The notes under the pieces were generated by a model, which did not search any database, had not been told where the DNA came from, and saw nothing but the letters and a program-made list of their open reading frames with translations. DNA of 64,000 nt from Apostichopus japonicus (lineage: Eukaryota > Echinodermata > Holothuroidea > Aspidochirotida > Stichopodidae). Made by a program: the position numbers and the translations under genes. The DNA lies in NCBI RefSeq assembly GCF_037975245.1, contig NC_092580.1:28921501-28985500 (forward strand), in the 5' to 3' direction. Below, in pieces: positions 24,063-32,999 of the stretch (position 1 is the first letter of the stretch; the number at the start of each line of letters is the position of its first letter).

Positions 24063-25285
24063 TTATAAGCTATCATTTACTTGATTGAGTTCATCTAAAA
24101 TGTCCTTCAAGTGATAAAATCTTTCCCCTTCTTCATCAACATCAGCTAGCGCTATTTCCAAGGGCACTTTCCGTTTCAAACCTGTCGGGCTATATCTGAC
24201 TGCCTCCATGCTGTCACGCAAAGCCGCCTCCAGTCGTTTCCCTTCCCAGAACTTCCAGGGGCTGCCAGGTAATTGCCTTTTTTCTGCCGGATTGTCCAAC
24301 TCCAAACCACCGGGTAATTGTCTTTTCCCGGCGAAATATTGTCTCTTGATGTCCTCAAAGCCATCTTCTCTATCTCCTGTAAAGTACTCCCTCTTGTCAT
24401 CAATCGCAAGACCCCCTGGTAGTTGTCTTTTACCAGCAAAGTACTGTCGTTTGTCCTCAACGTCTATCCAACCGTCCGGTAGCTGTCTCTTCCCGAGAAA
24501 GTGCTGTCTCTTTTCTTCTTCCAGGCCATCTAGGTCTCCTCCCGGTAATTGTCTTTTACCAGCAAAATACTGTCTTTTCGCCTCATCTACTTCATCCTCA
24601 AAGTCTCTCTTTCCAGCAAAATATTGTCTTTTGTCATCTATTTCCAGTCCTCCAGGCAACTGCCTCTTACCAGCAAAATATTGTCTTTTGTCGTCGAGGG
24701 CATCACCTCCTGGCAGTTGTCGTTTTCCAGCAAAATATTGACGTTTATCCTGGATTTCCTGGGTTTCTCCCTCTCTCTTCCCTTGGAAAAATTGTCTCTT
24801 CCCTTGGAAAAATTGTCTCTTCCCTTGGAAGAATTGTCTCTTCAGGGCAAGGTATCTTTGCATGTTGTCATCCATTGCTTGTCCTCCTGGTAACTGTCTT
24901 TTATCTTCATAGGTCTCACCTCCAGGTAGTTGCCTCTTACCAGCAAAGTGTTGTCTCTTACCAACAAAATGTTGTCTTTTGTCAGCAAGGTCTTCACCTC
25001 CCGGCAGCTGCCTCTTTCCTTGAAAGAACTGCCTCTTTCCCGCGAAATACTGCCTCTTTTCGTCAGCTTCATCGCCTCCAGGCAATTGTCTTTTTCCAGC
25101 AAAATATTGTCTCTTTTCATCGGCGTCTTCTGGGGATCCCCCTGGCAATTGTCTTTTACCAGCAAAGTACTGCCTTTTGTCCTCTAATTGCCATTCTTTT
25201 CCACCAGGGAGTTGCCTTTTACCTGCAAAGTATTGTCTCTTTTCTTCGTCTACATCTTGAGAAAGCTCGTTGAATTCCTCCGTAT
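24063..25285 (-). CDS. TRH-type neuropeptide precursor, coding exon 2 (peptide repeat exon)
   Basis: A single 1223-base exon, from the acceptor ACTTTGATCAG behind a pyrimidine tract to TAA at 24065-24063, encodes residues 39-445 (residue 39 straddles the junction). It carries 17 amidation-competent tetrapeptides ending in GKR: QYFA ten times, QFFQ four times, and QHFA, QHFV and QHFL once each. An N-terminal Gln would cyclise, Gly would donate the amide and KR is the convertase site, so products are pGlu-x-F-x-amide. Between them lie 13 spacers beginning QLP, mostly QLPGG plus acidic residues. There is a degenerate copy EYFTGDR, and a C-terminal tail without repeats. Sea urchin TRH is QYPG-amide and starfish QWYT-amide; multi-copy precursors of this build are the echinoderm TRH type. 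The likely receptor class is TRHR-type GPCR (inference). Long antisense frames here are shadows. Confidence 0.93.
24780..24842 (-). repeat. Three 21-bp units encoding QFFQGKR in tandem
   Basis: Three consecutive 21-base units (24780-24800, 24801-24821, 24822-24842) are identical except one A/G change. Each encodes one QFFQGKR. This is a very recent in-frame expansion inside the TRH-type exon; other peptide copies in the gene are more diverged at the nucleotide level. Confidence 0.95.
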
Positions 25286-25965
25286 CTGATCAAAGTGAAC
25301 AAATAAGAAGAAGAAGCGAAGTTATTCATCATTTTCCATCCTTAACTTTGAAGGTCACAAACATTGGCTATAAATATTAGCACACTTTACTACTTTAAGT
25401 TTAAGTTGTACGCATATACCATCTTGTGAGTTTTCAAGATTGATTAAACCATGTCATTATACAGTTGAAACAGTTACTCAAATGAGATCGACATCGCAAT
25501 CAACTTAATAAGCTGACGACCCACGTATTATCCTGGTGATTTAGCCTCCCCCACAGACAGAATATTACTAACAAAATCTCATTGTACAGTACATAAGTGT
25601 ACAACATGCATATGGTATATGTGAGGTAAAACTTCAACAGTTCAGAATTCTTCTATATTGTTTCCAAAAGCGTCCCCTCCCCCTTCAAAAGATTGACATG
25701 GCATGCATTCGTGTTCACGGTCTTTCCTCTTTTAATTATATAAAGCTGAGTAAACATCCTCAGTAGAGTTGCTACCGTTTAACGAAACAAATGATAAACA
25801 TTTACCCATGATGCCTTTAATAAGGATCTGACGTCATGCTAGATTTATCCTTAGAGAATCATTAAATACGCTTTTTTTAGTTCTTAATTGGATATTATTA
25901 TGCACGCTAAAATGTCTTCTTAAAGTTACCCTAAGTCAGATTTTCCATATTCTACATGGACTTAC
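25286..25965 (-). other. Intron of the TRH-type gene
   Basis: A 680-base intron with donor AAG|GTAAG at 25965-25961 and acceptor TTGATCAG ending at 25286. It is phase 1, separating the signal-peptide exon from the peptide array. No other feature was recognised in it. Confidence 0.9.
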
Positions 25966-26080
25966 CTTCAATTTCTCTCATAACTTCTTCTATAGTATCT
26001 ACATCTCCTTCTTGAATTCCATGCACGCAGGACACTTGTATCAGAGAGATGAGGAGAATGCAGAAAGCAGCGGTGGACAT
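25966..26080 (-). CDS. TRH-type neuropeptide precursor, coding exon 1 (signal peptide)
   Basis: ATG at 26080-26078 in the context TCAAAATGT opens 38 codons plus one base: MSTAAFCILLISLIQVSCVH, then GIQEGDVDTIEEVMREIE. Residues 1 to about 21 form a classic signal peptide, with hydrophobic core AFCILLISLIQV and likely cleavage after VSCVHG. The acidic propeptide that follows is typical of neuropeptide precursors. The donor AAG|GTAAG is at 25965. The leftover G joins AT of exon 2 to make Asp, giving an uninterrupted 445-residue product. No other ATG in frame precedes it before the acceptor at 26172. Confidence 0.93.
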
Positions 26081-26172
26081 TTTGAAAGAGTCAAGGGCAA
26101 ACATATATTCCAGACCACCCTCACCTAAACTGGTAGAGGATTTTAATCGGGCTATCCTTCAGAACTTATGAT
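26081..26172 (-). other. 5' UTR part of TRH-type exon and its upstream acceptor
   Basis: On the minus strand CAATTTCTTTTTTAG ends at 26173 immediately before ATCATAAGTTCTGAAGG, a strong acceptor. The start-codon exon therefore probably begins at 26172, with a separate non-coding first exon further right. If so, the promoter is not directly upstream of the ATG. Confidence 0.6.
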
Positions 26173-26314
26173 CTAAAAAAGAAATTGAAACAGAGAAAAC
26201 AATAAAATATTAGATTGCTGACATTTCTGTGTTATTGCCCATATGATAACACTGTTATTGATGCATTGCTGCTCAAGGGAAGGAAGCAGTGGTAACTGAT
26301 GTATAGAATTGATA

Positions 26315-26470
26315 TCGGCTGAATGGTCGAACCGACGACCCGGGGGACGCCTTGAAACAAGAAGTGGACGTAACCAGCAACTCTGGTGACCAAGAGAAAT
26401 TCGGCGCCTTTGGTACATCAACCCGGAGGCTGGTGGCGCCTTTGGCCTCTCGTGCCCGTATGCCAGTAGG
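26315..26470. other. GC-rich open block, possible exon or element fragment
   Basis: Markedly richer in GC and CpG than its surroundings and open on both strands. Plus-strand reading gives DALKQEVDVTSNSGDQEKFG and continues to a donor-like TAG|GTAAGT at about 26468. Minus-strand reading is also open. I recognise no protein family on either strand. It could be an exon of a divergent gene, a 5' exon of the TRH-type gene, or a retroelement fragment. Confidence 0.25.
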
Positions 26471-26479
26471 TAAGTCTTC

Positions 26480-27530
26480 CCCTGGAAAATGTAAATGTCC
26501 AATTCCAGTTTCCATGTCAAGTAATTACGTCATAGACCAATTTTGGCCATTTTGTTGACCATTGGCACTACGCTTTGAACGTATTCAAAATTTGTGCTTT
26601 CCCTTAGGTTTCAAATCCCCAAATCCCCAACCCCACCCAAAGAAAAATTTCATACGTCTAGCCCGTTTGCACGTATTCGCACCACCCTTCCCCCCTCCTC
26701 ACGCAACATTGGTGTTGTTTACTCCACTTTTTAAAATCATGCCACGCGGTACGTTTCCTCTCAATCACGTACGTTTCAGGTATGTTGTCTCCTTAACGTT
26801 TCTGATAATCGTTCAAAGTAATGGCTGGGGTGGAAGAGGTGGTAGAGACAATACCGTTGATTATAATTGCATTAAAATAAAACTCGCTAAACCTGTCAAA
26901 AGTAAACATTTAACCATAGCTTTCCTCGTCCAATTCAGTTATGTCAGATTTTCTGTAAGATCTCATCAGTTTCTCTCTGCACGAAAGCAAATTGTTTTGG
27001 ATTTTAAACCGCTTGAGCAAATCCCGTCCGAAGCAAATTCCTTTACGAGTTCCGGTAACGGATATGTTTATCTCACATTGTCGTATACATTTCTAAGAAA
27101 AAGTCAATGAATTTATCTACCACAAAGATATCAACATTTTCTCTACCCATTAGCTATTTTAAAAACAAATATTTTTATACGACTTTCGACCAGCCTTGGC
27201 CATGAGACAATCGTCTGTTATTGTTTCATTATTTTGTCCAAAATATATATTATCAATCGAGGCAAAGACGTGTACCAAATAGAGGGAGTAATCGGATTGA
27301 TATTAAATTTTTAATTAAACTTGTAGTTTGCCTTGGGTATGGGAAACTTTGAATAAGTTTGAACGAGGCACGTAAAATATTCGCAAGTAATGGTTGGATA
27401 CGTCTCCGTCTAATAATAGGAGTATATGTGATTACAATCATTGGCATTGTCTTATCAGTTGTGCAAGTTATCAATATTTTACCCCGAAACAGACAATTTG
27501 GTATCGTAAAAAAAAATGAAATTTTCTTTT
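26480..27530. other. Unannotated stretch with a 182-codon plus-strand open frame
   Basis: A plus-strand frame at 26562-27110 is open for 182 codons, longer than expected by chance in such AT-rich DNA. It lacks a good ATG start, recognisable domains or a signal peptide, and its composition does not look coding. Nothing else was seen. Confidence 0.2.
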
Positions 27531-27539
27531 AATTATTTT

Positions 27540-27980
27540 TTTAATATTATTTTGAAACCTTTTCTTCATATCAATTATGATGTACTATTAATTTTATATG
27601 TTAGTGATTTAAGTGGTGATTTCATGTTATTAGCGAATATCATTTCACACACGAAGAAACTATACACCGGCTTGTCATTTAATATTTCTTTCAATTGAAT
27701 GTTTTAAGTTATTAACAATTAACATGAAGAAAAATCATTGTTGGTTCAATTTTTAAAACAAAACAGAGCGCGATACTTCTTTTAAATGGAGACCGATATA
27801 TAGTCTTTATAATTCACGAAATGTCCAGCATGTTAACAACATTATATATTGTATAAGCCCACATGGGATTCATGTAGGTATACACACTAGCTTCTGTAGT
27901 CCTTCGCCAGCAAAAATGTTCCCTTTTCTTGAAGTTCTGATAACGTCAGTCGTATTTACGTTGGTAACGTTTTCAATCTT
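27540..27980 (+). repeat. Diverged third copy of the 31.3/31.7 kb repeat
   Basis: It shares the order and sequence of blocks with 31255-32100: a TTAGCG...ATCATTTC block, AAATGGAGACCGATATA, ATTCACGAAATGTC, CCCACATGGGATTCATGT, and a tail TCGTATTTACGTTGGTAACG. Many substitutions and small indels mark it as the older copy. Confidence 0.8.
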
Positions 27981-28458
27981 CGGATCCATAGGGATAATGA
28001 AGAACGTTATCGAACGCCCTGACATATATATATAGGGTGTAACACGACCTTACCAATGACCTCAACCTAACCATGGTGGTTCTGGGTGCAGGATAAGTAT
28101 AGGGTTTTGTTCGTCTGAGATGGTACATACTGAAAATCGTGTTAAATGGCAGCACAGCGATATGTCAGTAAAATGTTGAATGTTATGGACCTCAATTTTC
28201 TCACTGACCTCTAAGGAACCTTTTGCCCTCACGGACCCCAACATGCAACCCGATAGTGGGGGAAAGGGGGTACCTTTAGCCTCATGTTGAGAGAAAGAGG
28301 TTATTAGGGTAACATTAGTCGTTTTTTCGGAATTTTTCTCGTCGATTTAGCTTTACTTACAACCATGCCTCAGCAGATAATCAAAAGTTATCTGCTAGCG
28401 TTGTCATAATTCAAACGAGCGGTCCAATGTGACCACATCTTTTAAGTAGTAAAGGATA

Positions 28459-28812
28459 CAGTGGCGTAGGATGGTACTTTTGAGTGGGGGGCTGAAGTCT
28501 GATGGCCGGCCTGGGGAGGGGTCTAAGGAATTTTTGGGGGGGATTTTTTGGAATTTCCAGGTGGCCTCAGATGCAATTTGGTGCAATATAGCACACTTCA
28601 ACCCCCACCCACTCCATTTTGTATATAATTTTGCATTTTCACCTGGCCTTAGATGCAATTTGGTGCTCCAAATGAGGTTTTTTCTCATTTGGAAATGAAA
28701 AAGGGGTTTTCTGACTTGCGAAGCGGGGGGGGGGGCGGAATGATATTTCCGCCCCTCCATATTTTTCACTGGGGGGCTGGCGCCCCCCAGCCCCCCGGTT
28801 CCTACGCCCTTG
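28459..28812. mobile_element. hAT-like MITE, 354 bp
   Basis: The left end CAGTGGCGTAGGA and right end TCCTACGCCCTTG are inverted (11 of 13 match). They are flanked by a perfect 8-bp duplication AAAGGATA at 28451-28458 and 28813-28820. The interior has G-rich and C-rich subterminal blocks and two internal copies of AGATGCAATTTGGTGC (28569 and 28652 areas). There is no transposase. Confidence 0.88.
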
Positions 28813-28829
28813 AAAGGATATTAGATTCA

Positions 28830-29650
28830 TTTTATTAATCTGTAGAGAAATATACTAAATATCTGATTTGATTACTTTCACCCTCTCTATAAAACTCTTT
28901 TTAAATATTTTTGTTTTTGTCTTTACGATAAAGCAATCGATTTGTTTGTTGTCGACGTTATTGTCCTGTTATTGTCAATGAGAGTATTGCAAATTCTGTG
29001 TTCCATTTTGTTCGGTTCACCTCCCCCCTCCCTTCGGTTAGTTTTAACCTTTCGCATTTTGAATAAACTCAATAATTTGAAGGTTTTATCTGACATTTTG
29101 ACAGAAGGAAAAACAGAATCTCTTAACTTTATTTACCTTTCGTCTTATATTTTATCTTTCTGTCAACTATGCCGAATCTCCAGGGCAAGTGAATGTTTTC
29201 CCGGACAAAGCCAAAGTCCCCCTCAAAATGCTCTAATTTTATTTCCTATTTTCAAAGGCTACCACTTTTAAACAACATTTAAAGTCGATCCCTTTGATAT
29301 TTTTAGATCTTCTCTTGTCAACTAATATAAAGACAATTTAGAATCCTCTCCGGTGAAATAAAATATCAAAAGCCGTGAAATAAAAGCAGAACGTCACAAA
29401 TCTACCGATTTTTTACCTGAACATTAGAAGGTAGAAAAATTATCTTACTTAAGATGATTGATGTAGATCTCATCATGTCTGTGTTTGAACTAGATCAACG
29501 GTATCAATTTATGTGTCACATAAAAAGGAGAGTGTTCTACAAAGTTAGGTGAAAGTTAGTGAATCAATACATATTGCTAAGACCGGTATAGATGAAAGCA
29601 TATACAGTAAGTCGGTTAAACCATCAACCGTATTATTATATTAATGAAAG
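28830..29650. other. Non-coding intergenic sequence
   Basis: AT-rich. The plus-strand open frame at 28942-29271 shows no family resemblance and no gene context. Confidence 0.3.
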
Positions 29651-29655
29651 TAAGT

Positions 29656-29729
<74 letters not shown>

Positions 29730-29733
29730 TATG
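29656..29733. repeat. (TA)n microsatellite
   Basis: Almost uninterrupted alternating TA for about 75 bases. Confidence 0.95.
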
Positions 29734-30492
29734 TAATTTAGGAATCTTCTGTTATTATCTAATTTATTATGTGCTTCGATGCTTTCGACCATGAAAAAAT
29801 GTTAGTCTGAAAGAACAATTCTTTCACATGAAAACAATTTTAATATACTTCTTCACAGAATGAAAATTCTTACCATTAAGTTCTTAGCATTTATAGATAC
29901 CTACGCATTTAGGAATAAGTATATCATCACCAGTGACCTCATTATCGTGTCTTAAATGGACCGGGAGCTTCACTAGTTCAGACAGGTATTAAAGTAACAA
30001 GAACAAAGTCTCTCTGAGAACCATGTCACATTTTAGTGAGTTTCTTAAAGTTTCTTAAGTTTTGGTACTTTGTATAGATTGCAAAAAGTATAACATACTT
30101 TTCTGCTGACTCTTATTGTGACACTGTATGATTGGTCTACAGTTGGTGGCAGCGGTGGGATTTCATAGTTCGAACATGCGTAACACAATAAATTGGTAGC
30201 TTGAAAATGAGAACATAATGGCATATTTTCTGATATATTATATACATGGTAAATGTATATTTATTGTTGCAAGTTAAACAATAAAGATTTCGAAGAATGG
30301 AAATCATTCTTTAAACAAATAACTGTGCGGTAACGTAATATTTCAGCTTCAACTTCTACTACATGAGTGGTGACATGTTGTGCAGTCGAAGTGAGTAAAG
30401 GTCATCTGTAGTGAACTATAACGGAACTCGCTCTATGCAATGCAAAAATTTCTTAAAACTGTGCATCCGGTTACATTTATCATGGTTTAAAC

Positions 30493-31020
30493 CATGGGTT
30501 CCCTAACTGGGGAGCATGAACCCCCAGGGCGTGCGTGAGTCTATCCCAAGGGGTTCGTGAGACGTTTCTGAACGTCAAAACTAGAGTTCTTTTTGTTAAA
30601 CTAAAATCTGCTATATCATATAATTTAGTAATGTACAAAAGTCATACCTATCGACAAACTCATTTCGCGTTCCATACGCATATATTGCCATGGTAGTACC
30701 GTACCGTGTATGTGATAAATAACTGAATTATTAAACAGACACAGGCCGCATGACTTTGGTGAAGTTGGTGTAGGCATGACAGTACGTCGTGAAGAAAAAG
30801 AGTTGATCTGAACTTGAAGTTTCCAAATAAATATTTGTTCATCTCTTGTTTTTATTCATTTCAATATTACACTATGAACTTGATCTTTTACGAAGCACTG
30901 TTATGCGTATTTTAGTATAATAATGACTCAGATAGTGTCTCGCAAAGTTGGAGGTTTGTGGACAACTCTGACATCCACAGGGGGTTCGTTGGGGGGAGGG
31001 ATAAAGTTAGGAAAACCCTG
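30493..31020. mobile_element. hAT-like non-autonomous transposon (family A, copy 2, inverted)
   Basis: It begins CATGGGTTCCCTAACTGGGG and ends GTTAGGAAAACCCTG, flanked by GTTTAAAC (30485-30492) and GTTTAAGC (31021-31028), a 7-of-8 target duplication. Its interior is the reverse complement of much of 1717-2158, for example ATGTACAAAAGTCAT and AGTATAATAATGACTCAGAT, with an extra internal segment. No intact transposase is present. Confidence 0.82.
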
Positions 31021-31254
31021 GTTTAAGCCGTCAAAGTAACATTTTAGCTATACGTAATAATTCGGATGGACTTTAACACATAATTACTTCACGTTAAATG
31101 ACTTATTAAATATTATTGTGTTTAAAAAAAGAAAAAAAAAAGAAGTTAATTCGTTCAGTCAAACTGCCTTCGCTTTCCTTGTGTGTACTGATGTTATTCA
31201 ACTTCTAATCAATGGGGACACAATTGTTCTCCCACGAATGGCTTTGAAAATAAA

Positions 31255-31624
31255 TAACAATTTTTGACTTCATATATTGTAATTATGACGTATAGTTTTC
31301 ATTTTAAACTGTTTTGAGTAGCGATTTCATTCTATTAGCGCAAATCATTTCGAAAAAAAGCTATAACGCCAGTCATTTGATATTTCTTGCAATTGAAAAT
31401 GATTAAATTTATTAACAATTCAAGTGGAAAGAATTGGTTGCGTCAAAATTCAAAACTTATCAACGCCCGAAACATCTTTTAAATGGAGACCGATATAGTC
31501 TTTAGAATTCACGAAATGTCAAGCATCTTAACAACATCATATTTTGTATAATCCCACATGGGATTCATGTCGATATACACACTCTAGTTCCATTTGCCCT
31601 TCGGACCAAAAAAATGTTCCTTTT
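31255..31624 (+). repeat. About 370-bp direct repeat, copy 1
   Basis: Nearly identical to 31668-32037 at an offset of exactly 413 bases. The only clear substitution seen is GGAAAGAATT versus GGAAAAAATT. A 40-base AT-rich spacer separates the copies, so the duplication is recent. Confidence 0.97.
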
Positions 31625-31667
31625 TTAATAACTAATAATTTTTAATTTTTTTTTAATAACTAATTTT

Positions 31668-32037
31668 TAATAATTTTTGACTTCATATATTGTAATTATG
31701 ACGTATAGTTTTCATTTTAAACTGTTTTGAGTAGCGATTTCATTCTATTAGCGCAAATCATTTCGAAAAAAAGCTATAACGCCAGTCATTTGATATTTCT
31801 TGCAATTGAAAATGATTAAATTTATTAACAATTCAAGTGGAAAAAATTGGTTGCGTCAAAATTCAAAACTTATCAACGCCCGAAACATCTTTTAAATGGA
31901 GACCGATATAGTCTTTAGAATTCACGAAATGTCAAGCATCTTAACAACATCATATTTTGTATAATCCCACATGGGATTCATGTCGATATACACACTCTAG
32001 TTCCATTTGCCCTTCGGACCAAAAAAATGTTCCTTTT
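31668..32037 (+). repeat. About 370-bp direct repeat, copy 2
   Basis: Second copy of 31255-31624. Beyond the repeat this copy continues into the tail GACGTCATTCGTATTTACGT, which is also present after the older copy at 27540-27980. Copy 2 is therefore the more complete one. Confidence 0.97.
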
Positions 32038-32109
32038 TCCCCCTTCAAGTTCTGATGACGTCATTCGTATTTACGTTGGTAACGTCTTCAAGAAGTCAAA
32101 TAGCTTTTA

Positions 32110-32416
32110 AGATGCCTGTGTCGCTGAAGAAAGTGGACGGAAACCATGCTAGGGAGGTTACTGGGAAGTCAAAAAGAAGCTTATTAACGGATCTTGAGTT
32201 GATTTAAAAATTGTTCCTGCCATGCATGATGAATGGGGTTGTGAACATCGAGATACTATGTCAATAATCAGTAATGGATGGACACAACTGCTATATAAAG
32301 CTCGTTTTCCCAATTATTTTGACAGCTATCAAAGAGAAAGAGATAGAAAGGTTTCACCAGGGTTAACAGATTGGTTAATAGCTTTAGACATTAATTATAT
32401 CAGTTATCACTTATAA
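32110..32416 (+). pseudogene. Unrecognised coding-like fragment in two frames
   Basis: A plus frame starting MPVSLKKVDGNHAREVTGKS ends at TAA 32205-32207. A second frame (32222-32416) reads MHDEWGCEHRDTMSIISNGW and later YQRERDRKVSPGLTDWL to TAA. The residue composition looks more protein-like than nearby frames, and the frames abut as though a single gene had been shifted. I do not recognise the family. It follows directly after the duplicated block, so it may be part of the same mobile unit. Confidence 0.25.
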
Positions 32417-32489
32417 ACATCTTTAAGCTTCTGATGCGGTTTGTAATTCTTGTATCTGTTTGTAGCTTATATTATAATCTAATCAGTCA

Positions 32490-32720
32490 AGGGTCTGATG
32501 TAGGATTTATAGGGGGGACGTGGTTGTGACCATGGGGTCGTTGAAGCGGACTCCCGTGTAGGGGAATATGAGGGTCTCCCCCACCCCCCTACTCGAAAAC
32601 AAATTGACGTCAACTGGTGCGTTCTAATGCATAATTAGACTTTACTAATTAGGTATATGTAATTAAGTCTAAACTCAAGGTTGTGATAATAACAGGTTTG
32701 TTTGTTTCATTTTTTCGGGT
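32490..32720. repeat. Dispersed repeat, related to 56035-56215
   Basis: GGGTCGTTGAAGCGGACTCC followed by CTCCCCC and, later, CAAGGTTGTGATAATAAC match 56075-56210 in the same order. The start resembles a CAGGGGCGGATCC-type transposon end, but no clear target duplication was found. Confidence 0.65.
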
Positions 32721-32999
32721 GTGGTGTTGCAAGAGAGGGAAGAGGGAGGGGGTACATCTAACCCCTGGATCCGCGGCTGAATTCCCACTTACAATAATAC
32801 CATTTTTATATTTAACTTGTCAAGAATGGTATTGTTTGTTTATTATCAGTTATGCTGCTAACATTCAAATCGATCTGTTGTTTCTTTCATAACTTATCTC
32901 TAATAATAAACCTATCGTTAATTATTCTTGGCACTCACAATAAAGGCATTGAAAATTATTCATTGCCTGCTTCAAGTTACCAGTTACCAGTTATAAAGT

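Noticed and set aside
24176-25273. Several long open frames on both strands across the TRH-type exon (for example plus 24208-24741 and 24875-25273)
   Set aside because: They are shadows created by the repetitive codon pattern of the real minus-strand frame; only that frame has processing sites and joins a signal-peptide exon.
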